From NCBI RefSeq assembly GCF_052113205.1, contig NZ_JBFRCU010000005.1, positions 62,001 through 126,000 on the forward strand: a stretch of DNA of 64,000 nt, read 5' to 3'. The first letter of the stretch is position 1; each line of letters begins with the position of its first letter. A program made the translations under genes and the position numbers. Source of the stretch: Inquilinus sp052113205. Its GTDB lineage: Bacteria > Pseudomonadota > Alphaproteobacteria > DSM-16000 > Inquilinaceae. Shown piece after piece: positions 17,714 through 25,505 of this stretch. The notes under the pieces were generated by a model. The model worked only from the letters and a program-made list of their open reading frames with translations, had not been told where the DNA came from and did not search any database.

Positions 17714-17756
17714 GCCTATCAGGAAACCTGTAGAGAAGGCACGGGATATGATAGGC
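17714..17756. promoter_or_regulatory. Inverted repeat in SDR/LysR divergent region, candidate LysR site
   Basis: GCCTATCA at 17714-17721 is mirrored by TGATAGGC at 17749-17756. The arms are centred about 35 bp apart in the 136-bp gap between the SDR and LysR genes. LysR proteins often bind two half-sites spaced this way near their own promoter. Confidence 0.45.
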
Positions 17757-17791
17757 TCGTTCAGCTTTTATGAATGATCGAGCGGCGGCGA

Positions 17792-18703
17792 ATGGACCGG
17801 TTGCGCGCGTTCGAGATGTTCGTCGCGGTGGCGGGGAAGGGCAGCTTCGCGCGGGCGGCCGAGGCGCTCGACACCTCGCCGGCCAACGTCACCCGCTATG
17901 TCAACGAGCTCGAGGCGCATCTCGCCGCCCGCCTGATCAACCGCAGCTCGCGGCGACTGTCACTGACCGAGGCGGGCCAGGCGCTGCATGAGCGGGCGCG
18001 CGCCATCCTCGACGAGGTGGCGGAGACCGAGGCGATCGCCTCCTCCGCCGCGCTCAGCCCGCGCGGGCGGCTGCGCATCAACGCGCCGCTCAGCTTCGGC
18101 ATCCTGCATCTGGCGCCGCTGTGGCCGCGGTTCCTGGCGCGCCATCCGGAAATCGAGCTGGATGTCGACCTGGTCGATCGAATCGTCGATCTGGTGGGCG
18201 AGGGCTACGACCTCGCGGTCCGGATCTCGGGGGGCGGATCCCAGGCGCTGGTTGCCCGCAGGCTGGCCGCCTCGCGCAACATCGTCTGTGCCGCGCCGGA
18301 CTACATCGCCCGTCGCGGTGCGCCCCAGACGCCGGCCGACCTCCTGAACCACGACTGCATCGGCTACAGCGGTGCCGCGACCGCCGATGAATGGCACCTG
18401 GCCGATGAGTCGAACCAGCCACACGCCGTGAAGGTGCCTTGCGTCATGCACAGCAATAACGGCGATACGGTGCGTGCCGCGGCGCTGGCCGGGCTCGGCA
18501 TCATCTGGCAGCCGACCTTCCTGATCGGCGGCGACCTGCGGCAGGGCCGGCTGGTGCCGTTGCTGCCCGGCTACCGGATGGCCGATATCGACGTGCTGGC
18601 AGTGTATCCGAGCCGCCGCCATCTCAGTGCCAAGGTGCGGGTGATGATCGACTTCCTGGCCGAGGCCTTCCGCGGCACCCCGCCCTGGGATCGCGGCTCG
18701 TGA
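17792..18703 (+). CDS. LysR-family transcriptional regulator
   Basis: A 303-residue regulator whose winged helix reads MDRLRAFEMFVAVAGKGSFA and TSPANVTRYVNELEAHL, followed by the periplasmic-binding-protein-like effector domain. ATG 17792 gives the standard LysR N-terminus; ATG 17774 would add six residues. It belongs to the branch that often controls adjacent oxidoreductases, and here the SDR gene is divergent. Its stop is immediately followed by the convergent end of the PhyH gene. Confidence 0.9.
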   Translation: MDRLRAFEMFVAVAGKGSFARAAEALDTSPANVTRYVNELEAHLAARLINRSSRRLSLTEAGQALHERARAILDEVAETEAIASSAALSPRGRLRINAPLSFGILHLAPLWPRFLARHPEIELDVDLVDRIVDLVGEGYDLAVRISGGGSQALVARRLAASRNIVCAAPDYIARRGAPQTPADLLNHDCIGYSGAATADEWHLADESNQPHAVKVPCVMHSNNGDTVRAAALAGLGIIWQPTFLIGGDLRQGRLVPLLPGYRMADIDVLAVYPSRRHLSAKVRVMIDFLAEAFRGTPPWDRGS

Positions 18704-19603
18704 CTAAAGCCCGTCGCCCAGGCCCCAATGTGCGCCCCAGCGCGGGTCGGCCTCGTCGCGGACGTCCTGGAAGCGGATGTCGGCCGACAGGCGCATGATC
18801 CCGTCCGGATCGTCGTTGCGGGTCGCGGCGTGGATCATGGTGGGGCTGTGCAGCACCACGTCGCCGGCGGCGTAGTCCGCGGCCAGCCAGCGGGTGCCGA
18901 AGCGCTCCGCCATCGCCGGCAGGTCCTTCGAGATCCAGCCGGTTTCGGTCATGTTGCGGTTGTAGGCGCTGATCCGCTCCTCCGGCGACAGCCCGGCGTT
19001 CTTGCGGCTGAACTCCGCCTCCATCTCGCGGCCCAGGCGGTGCGAGCCTTCGAGATACAGCAGCCCGCCCATCCGCATCGGCACGTCGCCGATCGGGATC
19101 CAGGCGGTGACCAGCCGGTCGGTGCCGGCGCGCAGATAGATCAGGTCGTAATGCGCGCCGGTCGCGGCCGGGTCGCCGGGCCGGGTGAAGCGCAGGATCT
19201 TGCGCCGGTGCAGGGTGGAATTGCCGCCGATCAGCCGGTCGATGAAGCGCCACAGCTCCGGCATCAGGCAGAACGATTCGAAGGCGGAGGACCGCACCAG
19301 CTCCATCAGCCGGCCGCGCGAGGCCGCGTCGGCCGGGCGCTCGGAAGCCCGGCCCTCGACCGGGTCGAAGCCCTCGGCCAGCAGGCCGAGCTCGGCGAAT
19401 TGCGCGAAGACGTGGCGGCGGAACTCCAGCACCGCCGCGCGCGGCAGCAGCGACCGCAGCCAGAGATAGCCCTCGGAGTCGTAGCGCGAGCGCAGGGCCG
19501 CAAGATCCTCCGCCGGATCGCTCGGCGCCAGCCAGCCCAGCCGCGCCGGGCTGCAGTCCAGCGCATAGCCGTTCGACGACAGAGCCGACGGCAGAACGCC
19601 CAT
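18704..19603 (-). CDS. Phytanoyl-CoA dioxygenase (PhyH) family Fe(II)/2-oxoglutarate oxygenase
   Basis: A 299-residue non-haem iron oxygenase. The iron triad is suggested by HYD in GAHYDLIYLR and the distal His in SPTMIHAATRN; an Arg about ten residues further (MRLSADIRF) fits the 2-oxoglutarate anchor. ATG 19603 is used because GGGAGG stands 5 bp upstream; the open frame reaches 19678. Such enzymes hydroxylate diverse small molecules, and I cannot name the substrate. Neighbours give no clear pathway. Confidence 0.85.
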   Translation of the reverse strand: MGVLPSALSSNGYALDCSPARLGWLAPSDPAEDLAALRSRYDSEGYLWLRSLLPRAAVLEFRRHVFAQFAELGLLAEGFDPVEGRASERPADAASRGRLMELVRSSAFESFCLMPELWRFIDRLIGGNSTLHRRKILRFTRPGDPAATGAHYDLIYLRAGTDRLVTAWIPIGDVPMRMGGLLYLEGSHRLGREMEAEFSRKNAGLSPEERISAYNRNMTETGWISKDLPAMAERFGTRWLAADYAAGDVVLHSPTMIHAATRNDDPDGIMRLSADIRFQDVRDEADPRWGAHWGLGDGL

Positions 19604-19792
19604 CCCATCCTCCCACGACGAATGCGCCTTGCGGCGCTTGGCGCCTATGATGCACTCCATGGCTTTGAGTGTCGTCACGTCGCCGCAGCTTTTCCTCCGG
19701 AATTCTCAGGTCGAGGCTTAGAGAGATATGTCCTGGTCCGAGATGAAGCCGCCGGTTCTCCGCCTTTGCCCTGGAACAGGAAGCGGCCGCTG

Positions 19793-20686
19793 ATGGACCG
19801 CGCCTCCCAGGCCGCACTGGCCAGCATCTTCGTCGGGGCGCTGGTGCTCGGGCTCAAGTTTCTGGCCTATTGGTTCACCGGGTCGGTCGCGCTCTATTCC
19901 GACGCGCTCGAAAGCATCATCAACGTGGTCGCGGCCGGCGCCGCCTTCATCGCGCTGCGGGTCTCGTCACAGCCGGCGGACGCCAACCATCCCTACGGGC
20001 ACACCAAGGCCGAGTACTTCTCGGCCGTGTTCGAGGGGCTGCTGGTGGTCCTGGCCGCGCTGTCGATCCTGCGTGAGGCGTATGCCGGCCTGCTCGACCC
20101 CCAGCCGCTCGATGCGCCGGCGCTGGGCCTGGCGATCAGCGCGGTGGCGTCGGCCATCAACGGCGGTTGGGGCTGGGCCCTGCTGCGCTGGGGCCGGAGC
20201 CTCCGCGCTCCGGCGCTGGTGGCGGACGGCCGGCATGTGCTGACCGATGTCTACACCTCCGGCGGGGTGCTGATCGGCGTCGGCCTGGTGGCCCTGACCG
20301 GCTGGCAGATCCTCGATCCGATCCTCGCCGCGATCGTGGCGCTGAACATTCTGTGGTCCGGCTACGTGATGGTCCGGGATTCGGTCGGCGGCCTGATGGA
20401 CGAAGCGGTGCCGCCTGAGACCCTGACGCGCATCCGCGAGGCGATCGCGCGCACCGGCGGCGGCGCGCTGGAGGCGCATGACGTGCGCACCCGGCATGCC
20501 GGGCGGATGACCTTCATCGACTTCCACCTGGTCGTTCCCGGCACGATGAGCGTCTCCGAAGCGCACGACATCTGCGACCGGATCGAGGCGACGCTGAAAC
20601 AGGACATCGGCGCCGACACGATCATCAGCATCCATGTCGAGCCGGAGGAGAAGGCCAAGCACGCCGGCGTGGCCATCGCCCGATGA
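19793..20686 (+). CDS. Cation diffusion facilitator family transporter
   Basis: A 297-residue membrane protein with about six helices and a C-terminal cytoplasmic domain, the CDF layout for proton-driven divalent metal efflux. The cytoplasmic HPYGHTKAEYFSA loop after TM2 is a family hallmark. TM5 has HVLTDVYTS with the usual HxxxD pair. TM2 reads SDALESIIN, with Glu and Asn where zinc exporters normally have His/Asp and Asp, so metal preference is uncertain. ATG 19793 is preceded by AGGAAGCGG; a longer open frame overlaps the PhyH gene and is not used. Confidence 0.9.
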   Translation: MDRASQAALASIFVGALVLGLKFLAYWFTGSVALYSDALESIINVVAAGAAFIALRVSSQPADANHPYGHTKAEYFSAVFEGLLVVLAALSILREAYAGLLDPQPLDAPALGLAISAVASAINGGWGWALLRWGRSLRAPALVADGRHVLTDVYTSGGVLIGVGLVALTGWQILDPILAAIVALNILWSGYVMVRDSVGGLMDEAVPPETLTRIREAIARTGGGALEAHDVRTRHAGRMTFIDFHLVVPGTMSVSEAHDICDRIEATLKQDIGADTIISIHVEPEEKAKHAGVAIAR

Positions 20687-20695
20687 CGCGGAGGC

Positions 20696-21490
20696 TCAGC
20701 CGCGAGCGGCGGTGATCAGCACGTCGACAGCGCCGACGCCGTCGAACTCGGCTTCGGCCCGGTCGCCCGGCTTCACCACATGGACGCCGGTGGTCATGCC
20801 GGTCAGCACCCAGCTTCCGGCCGGCAGCGAGCGGCCGCGATGGCCGAGATGCTCGGCCAGGAAGGCGAGGGAGGCGATCGGCCCGCCGCCGGCGACGCGG
20901 GCGGCGCTGCCCTCGCCGACCACGGTGCCGTCGACCCGCATCCGCACGGTCCAGTCGGACGGCGCCCGGCTGTCCCAATCGGCGATCTCGAGGCCGAGCA
21001 CGAGCCCGGCATTGTTGCCGAAATCGCTGGCCACGGCGCCCGGGCCGAGGTCGTTCAGCGTCGCCAGCGGGCTGCCGGCGATCTCCATCCCGGCATGGAC
21101 CGCGGCCACGAAGGGCTGCATCTCCTCAAGGGTACGCGGCCGCGCTTCGGCCGGGATGTCGCGGCCGATCCGCAGCACGAACTCGGCCTCGACCGCGCCG
21201 AAGCCGCCGGCGATCACCGGCGTCTCCACCCGGCGCTCGCGGGCGTCGCGGAAGTTGCGGGCGAACACCGGTCCGGCCAGGCGCGGCGCGTCGTAGCGCG
21301 GCCGCCAGGTCTCGGCGATGCCGGCCACCTTCCAGCCGACCAGCGTATCGGTCCACAGGCCGATCGCCTCCTCCTGCACGGCATAGGCGGTGGGCAGGTC
21401 CAGCGGCAGCGTGCCGGGATAAGCGGGCAGGGCGCGGGCGGCGCGGCGCGCCTCGGTGAAGGCGATGGCCAGGTCGCGGCTCGAACTCAT
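20696..21490 (-). CDS. 2-keto-4-pentenoate hydratase-like (FAH superfamily) protein
   Basis: A 264-residue protein with the MhpD-type pattern TAYAVQEEAIG, GWKVAGIAE, AEFVLRIGRDIP and a C-terminal LTGMTTGVHVVKPGD. Members hydrate 2-oxo-pentenoates or decarboxylate/dehydrate related 2-oxo acids using a divalent metal held by acidic residues. The gene is divergent from a GntR regulator that is followed by kduI and kduD. It may process a 2-oxo acid from sugar-acid breakdown rather than an aromatic meta-cleavage product; this is inference from context. Confidence 0.82.
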   Translation of the reverse strand: MSSSRDLAIAFTEARRAARALPAYPGTLPLDLPTAYAVQEEAIGLWTDTLVGWKVAGIAETWRPRYDAPRLAGPVFARNFRDARERRVETPVIAGGFGAVEAEFVLRIGRDIPAEARPRTLEEMQPFVAAVHAGMEIAGSPLATLNDLGPGAVASDFGNNAGLVLGLEIADWDSRAPSDWTVRMRVDGTVVGEGSAARVAGGGPIASLAFLAEHLGHRGRSLPAGSWVLTGMTTGVHVVKPGDRAEAEFDGVGAVDVLITAARG

Positions 21491-21574
21491 GGCAGGCTCC
21501 GTGGGCGTATCTGGATTCTTGTGTATGGTAGTATGGGCTGTTATGCAAGACGACAACGGCATACAGGACCCGAT

Positions 21575-22276
21575 GTGAAGATCGACCCCGCCCACGGCTT
21601 NGAATCCGCCGCGCACCGGCTGGAGCGCGAGCTGCGCCGCGCCATCGTGGCGCTGGAGCTGGCGCCGGGCGCCCGCCTGTCGGAGCAGGAGATCGCGCAG
21701 CGCTACGGCGTGTCGCGCCAGCCGGTGCGCGAGGCGCTGATCGCGCTGGCGAAGACCCGGCTGGTCGAGGTGCAGCCCCAGCGCGGCACGGTGGTGGTCA
21801 AGCTGTCGGTGCGGCGGATGACCGAGGCGCGCTTCGTCCGCGAATCGGTCGAGGTGGCGCTGGTGCGGCGCGCCTGCGAGGGCTTCGACCGGTCGAGCCG
21901 CGAGCGGATCGACGACCTGCTCGACGCCCAGGCCAAGGCCGCGTCGCGCGGCAACCACAACGATTTCCAGCGCTATGACGAGCTGTTCCACATCGCCATC
22001 GCCGAGGGCGCCGGCTGCGGCCTTGCCTGGATGGCGGTGGAGGATCTCAAGGCGCATATGGACCGGATCTGCACCCTGACGCTGCCGGGCGCCGAGGCGA
22101 TGCTGCCGCTGGTCGACCAGCATCGCACCATCATGGCGGCAATCGACGCCCGCGACCCCGACGCGGCGGAGCGGGCGATGCGCCATCACCTGACCGAGAT
22201 CCTGCGCGCGCTGCCGCGGATCGAGGCCGAGCACCCCGAATTGTTCNACGAGCCCACCCCGGGCCGAACCCGCTAG
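21575..22276 (+). CDS. GntR-family (FCD) transcriptional regulator
   Basis: A 233-residue FadR-type regulator: winged helix LSEQEIAQRYGVSRQPVREA with wing QPQRGTVVV, then an FCD domain (FHIAIAEGAG, late MRHHL). Two N bases fall inside. GTG 21575 starts right after a GGACC stretch; an in-frame ATG at 21533 is the alternative. It lies between a divergent hydratase gene and kduI/kduD, which it probably represses until a uronate-derived ligand binds. FCD regulators with kdu genes are typical (for example the ExuR/UxuR type). Confidence 0.87.
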   Translation: MKIDPAHGXESAAHRLERELRRAIVALELAPGARLSEQEIAQRYGVSRQPVREALIALAKTRLVEVQPQRGTVVVKLSVRRMTEARFVRESVEVALVRRACEGFDRSSRERIDDLLDAQAKAASRGNHNDFQRYDELFHIAIAEGAGCGLAWMAVEDLKAHMDRICTLTLPGAEAMLPLVDQHRTIMAAIDARDPDAAERAMRHHLTEILRALPRIEAEHPELFXEPTPGRTR

Positions 22277-22302
22277 ACGCGATTCCGATAGACGAGGACA
22301 GC

Positions 22303-23151
22303 ATGAGCGACGCCCCGACCACCCGCCAGGCGGTGCATTACGAGCAGGCCGAGATGCTCGACGGCGAGGATCTGCGCCGGCATTTCCTGATCGAGCAGCT
22401 GATGGCGCCGGGCATGCTGAGCGCCACCTACACCCATTACGACCGCATGCTGGTGATGGGGGCGGTGCCGACCGACGCGCCGCTGGTGGTCGGCGAGGAC
22501 TTGGCCAGACTGGTCGGCAGCGCCACCCTGCTGGAGCGGCGCGAGCTCGGCCTGATCAATCTCGGCGGCCCGGGCCGCGTCACCGCGGACAAGACCGTGT
22601 TCGAGGTCGAGTCGCAGGATGCGCTCTATCTCGGCAAGGGCATCGCCTCGGTCGCCTTCGCCAGCGTCGACCCGGCCAACCCGGCGAAGTTCTACATCAA
22701 CTCGACCCCGGCCCATGCCGGGCTGCCGTCGCGGGTGATCGCCAGGAACCAGGCGATCGTGAAGGAGCTGGGCGCGCCCGAGACCAGCAACCGCCGCACC
22801 CTGCACCAGTACCTGCATCCGGAGGTGCTGCCGACCTGCCAGCTGCTGATGGGTCTGACCCGGCTGCACAGCGGCAGCGTCTGGAACACCATGCCGGCGC
22901 ACACCCATGACCGGCGGATGGAGGCGTATTTCTACTTCGAGCTGCCGGCCGATGCGGTGGTGATGCATTTCATGGGCCGGCCCGCGGCCACCCGCCACCT
23001 CGTGGTCCGCAACGAGCAGGCGGTGCTGTCGCCGCCCTGGTCGATCCATTGCGGCGCCGGCACCGCGTCCTACGCCTTCATCTGGAGCATGGCGGGCGAC
23101 AACCAGGCCTTCACCGACATGGACTTCGTCGCCATGGGGGACCTGCTGTGA
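22303..23151 (+). CDS. kduI: 5-keto-4-deoxyuronate isomerase (4-deoxy-L-threo-5-hexulosuronate ketol-isomerase)
   Basis: A 282-residue cupin isomerase that converts 5-keto-4-deoxyuronate, an unsaturated-uronate product of pectin or glycosaminoglycan breakdown, to 2,5-diketo-3-deoxygluconate. Zinc-binding residues are visible in PAHTHDRRMEAYFYF (His, His, Glu) and SPPWSIHCGAG (His). Size equals the E. coli enzyme. It overlaps kduD by 4 bp (GTGA), so the next pathway step is translationally coupled. Confidence 0.95.
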   Translation: MSDAPTTRQAVHYEQAEMLDGEDLRRHFLIEQLMAPGMLSATYTHYDRMLVMGAVPTDAPLVVGEDLARLVGSATLLERRELGLINLGGPGRVTADKTVFEVESQDALYLGKGIASVAFASVDPANPAKFYINSTPAHAGLPSRVIARNQAIVKELGAPETSNRRTLHQYLHPEVLPTCQLLMGLTRLHSGSVWNTMPAHTHDRRMEAYFYFELPADAVVMHFMGRPAATRHLVVRNEQAVLSPPWSIHCGAGTASYAFIWSMAGDNQAFTDMDFVAMGDLL

Positions 23152-23903
23152 GCCTGTTCGACCTGACCGGCCAGGTGGCGCTGGTCACCGGCGCGCGCAC
23201 CGGTCTCGGCCGCGGCATCGCCCTGGCGCTGGCCGAGGCCGGGGCCGACATCGCCGGGCTCGGCTCGCGCCCGATGCCGGAGACGGCGGCGGCGATCGCC
23301 GGCACCGGCCGCCGCTTCCTCGAGGTGGTGCGGGATCTCGAGGATTCCTCCGGGCTCGACACGGTGGTGGCCGACATCGTCGCCCGACTCGGCCGGATCG
23401 ACATCCTGGTCAACAATGCCGGCATCATCCGCCGCGCCGACCTGCTTGAGTTCAGCGAGGCGGACTGGGATGCGGTGATGTCGGTCAACCTGAAGAGCGC
23501 CTTCTTCCTCAGCCAGGCGGTGGCCCGCCACATGGTGGGACAGGACATCCGGGGCCGGATCATCCACATCGCCTCGGTGCTGTCCTTCCAGGGCGGCATC
23601 CGGGTGCCGTCCTACACCGCGGCCAAGCACGGCATCGCCGGGCTGACCCGGGCGCTGGCGAACGAACTGGCGCCGAAGGGCATCACCGTCAACGCCATCG
23701 CCCCCGGCTACATGGAGACCGACAACACCGAGGCGCTGCGCGCCGACCCGGTGCGCACCAGGCAGATCCTCGACCGCATCCCGGTCGGCCGCTGGGGCGT
23801 GCCGCAGGACCTGGCGACGGCGACGCTGTTCCTGGCCTCGCCGCACAGCGGCTACGTCACCGGGACGCTGCTGCCGGTCGATGGGGGGTGGCTGGCGCGG
23901 TGA
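23148..23903 (+). CDS. kduD: 2-deoxy-D-gluconate 3-dehydrogenase (2-keto-3-deoxygluconate oxidoreductase)
   Basis: A 251-residue SDR that reduces 2,5-diketo-3-deoxygluconate to KDG, directly after KduI in the pathway. Motifs: TGARTGLG, NNAGIIRRA, active-site YTAAK, and the FLASPHSGYVTG C-terminal signature common in KduD proteins. The start is GTG 23148, overlapping the kduI stop; earlier in-frame codons are inside kduI. Confidence 0.93.
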   Translation: MSLFDLTGQVALVTGARTGLGRGIALALAEAGADIAGLGSRPMPETAAAIAGTGRRFLEVVRDLEDSSGLDTVVADIVARLGRIDILVNNAGIIRRADLLEFSEADWDAVMSVNLKSAFFLSQAVARHMVGQDIRGRIIHIASVLSFQGGIRVPSYTAAKHGIAGLTRALANELAPKGITVNAIAPGYMETDNTEALRADPVRTRQILDRIPVGRWGVPQDLATATLFLASPHSGYVTGTLLPVDGGWLAR

Positions 23904-23996
23904 TTTTTTCAGTTGAATTTATATCGAATGCGTAACATAATGTGATATTCAATCGATTCAGATTGAAGCTATATTTCTATTCGTTTTATCATTGCT
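23904..23996 (+). promoter_or_regulatory. AT-rich promoter-like region with palindrome
   Basis: About 85 bp of strongly AT-rich sequence stands out against the GC-rich surroundings and lies upstream of the tail-collar gene. It contains the inverted repeat TTCAATC-GATTCA-GATTGAA (23946-23965). Several TATAAT-like hexamers occur, so I do not assign a single promoter. Confidence 0.45.
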
Positions 23997-24042
23997 GATG
24001 CCGGTTCCGCTCCGTCCCGATCGATGGAGCGGAATCGGCATC
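23997..24042 (+). other. Long 17-bp stem hairpin in the leader of the tail-collar gene
   Basis: GATGCCGGTTCCGCTCC (23997-24013) pairs with GGAGCGGAATCGGCATC (24026-24042) around a 12-nt loop, with only one G-T position. It ends 43 nt before the ATG at 24086. A run rich in T follows (CATTTTCGATCCATTTTT), so it may be a terminator for kduD or a structured leader. Confidence 0.55.
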
Positions 24043-24085
24043 ACGCGTTTGGTCATTTTCGATCCATTTTTCAGGAGCATTTCAG

Positions 24086-24676
24086 ATGGAATCCTATCTC
24101 GCCACGATCATGGGCTGGGCCCCGAACTTCGCACCGCGCGGCTGGGCCTTCTGTGGCGGCCAGATCCTGTCGATCGCGCAGAACACGGCTCTGTTCAGCC
24201 TGCTTGGCACCACCTATGGCGGCAACGGCCAGACCACCTTCGCCCTGCCCAACCTGTTCAGCCGATTGCCGATCGGCGCCGGCAACGGCCCGGGGCAACC
24301 CACTTACGAGCTCGGGGAGGTCGGCGGCACGCCGAACACCACGCTGACCATCAACAACATGCCGGCGCACGCCCATGACGGGTCGGCGCTGACTGCGGTC
24401 GAGAAGGTGGCTACCACCTCCGCCAACACCACCATGACCACGGCCGCCGCCAACACGATCCTGGGCGTGCCGAACTTCACCGATCCCAGCACCGGCGGCC
24501 CGGTCGAGGTCAACACCTTCGCCGCCGGCAGCGCCAACCCCTCGGTCAATCTGAATCTTCCGGTCAGCGGGCAGACCGGCCCGTCCGGTGGCAGCCAGCC
24601 CTTCTCGATCATGCCGCCCTATCTGGCGATCAACTGGGTCATCGCGCTGGAAGGCATCTTCCCGCCGCGCAGCTGA
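24086..24676 (+). CDS. Phage tail collar domain protein (MdpB-like)
   Basis: A 196-residue protein of the microcystin-dependent-protein/tail collar family. The N-terminal tail-collar domain reads FAPRGWAFCGGQILSIAQNT, LFSLLGTTYGGNGQTTFALP and LFSRLPIGAG; then comes a Thr/Ala/Asn-rich linker with NMPAHAHDG, and the C-terminal QPFSIMPPYLAINWVIALEG. In phages this fold caps tail fibres. Stand-alone chromosomal copies are of unknown function, probably exported or surface-associated by an unconventional route because no signal peptide is seen. AGGAGC lies just before the ATG. It is followed 12 bp later by a DUF6916-like gene, a known companion. Confidence 0.9.
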   Translation: MESYLATIMGWAPNFAPRGWAFCGGQILSIAQNTALFSLLGTTYGGNGQTTFALPNLFSRLPIGAGNGPGQPTYELGEVGGTPNTTLTINNMPAHAHDGSALTAVEKVATTSANTTMTTAAANTILGVPNFTDPSTGGPVEVNTFAAGSANPSVNLNLPVSGQTGPSGGSQPFSIMPPYLAINWVIALEGIFPPRS

Positions 24677-24688
24677 GGGAGCGCCGCG

Positions 24689-25009
24689 ATGCTCGCCGAG
24701 CTCAGCTTCGACGACTTCAAGGACCACCGTGGCCAGACCTTCGTGGTCGAGGGGCCGGGCGGGCGGGTGGAGGCGACGCTGGTCGCCGTCCGCCTCTCGC
24801 CCTACGAGTCGCCGGGCCTGTTGCGGCGCCACCCCTTCGCGATCCTGTTCACGGCGCCGCCATCGCCCGATCTCGGCGCACAGGTCTACAACATCCGGCA
24901 CCCGTCTAAGGGGCTGATGGAGGGCGTCCTCATCAGCCCGGTGGTGCCGGCGGCGATGGACGCGCCGAAGGCGCAAGAGCTCCGCTTCTACGAGGCGGTG
25001 TTCAACTGA
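24689..25009 (+). CDS. DUF6916-like small protein
   Basis: A 106-residue protein with LSFDDFKDHRGQTFVVEG at the start, RHPFAILFTAP in the middle and a C-terminal IRHPSKGLMEGVLISPV. This resembles the DUF6916 family, which accompanies tail-collar-domain genes in many bacteria; the function is not known. It is 12 bp downstream of the tail-collar gene, so one transcript is likely. Its 3' end overlaps the convergent gene at 25002-25505 by 8 bp. Confidence 0.7.
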   Translation: MLAELSFDDFKDHRGQTFVVEGPGGRVEATLVAVRLSPYESPGLLRRHPFAILFTAPPSPDLGAQVYNIRHPSKGLMEGVLISPVVPAAMDAPKAQELRFYEAVFN

Positions 25010-25505
25010 GCAGGGCGCGGTCGATCGCGGCCAGGATCCGGTCCCGCAACGCATCGAGCCCTCGGGCCAGATCGCGATGCTCCCGGACCAGCGCCGCGAT
25101 CGACCGCCTTTCTTCCGAGATCAGGCCGGAGCCAGACCTGACCGCATCGGCCAGCCGGGTCTCGGCCGCATAGCGGCGGTGGTCCAGCGTGCCCAGCGCC
25201 GTGTCCAGTCGCATCCATTCCGCCAGCAACTCGGCCGCCGCATCCGCGCCGCGCGCGTGCAGCGTCTCGATCGCCCGCCGCAGCGGCAGCCGGGCGCCGG
25301 TGTGGCTGCAGGCCAGCTGGGTGTCGCGCCGCCCGGCCGGGCACAGCGCCGGGCGGGCATAGCCATCGGGCTCGACCGCATGGGCCAGCGGCTGCCCGAC
25401 TGTGTCGCGCGGCACCGCCTCATGCGCCATGCCGCAGACAACGGCATGCGAGGCCGCGATCCGGTCGCGCAGCCGGCCGAGCTCGTCGGTGGTATCGGCG
25501 ATCAC
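25002..25505 (-). CDS. Uncharacterised protein translationally coupled to the NagB-like gene
   Basis: A 167-residue protein that I do not recognise. It is mostly helical by composition, with an HT/H-rich first half containing two cysteines (ALCPAGRRDTQLACSHTGAR) and a heptad-like C-terminal helix (EERRSIAALVREHRDLARGLDAL). No signal peptide or membrane segment. The ATG at 25505 overlaps the stop of the NagB-like gene (ATGA), and the two share a strand, so it is very likely translated and works with that protein. Confidence 0.6.
   Translation of the reverse strand: MIADTTDELGRLRDRIAASHAVVCGMAHEAVPRDTVGQPLAHAVEPDGYARPALCPAGRRDTQLACSHTGARLPLRRAIETLHARGADAAAELLAEWMRLDTALGTLDHRRYAAETRLADAVRSGSGLISEERRSIAALVREHRDLARGLDALRDRILAAIDRALLS

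Noticed and set aside
24086..25009. Tail-collar gene considered as part of a prophage
   Set aside because: No integrase, capsid, terminase or lysis gene lies nearby.
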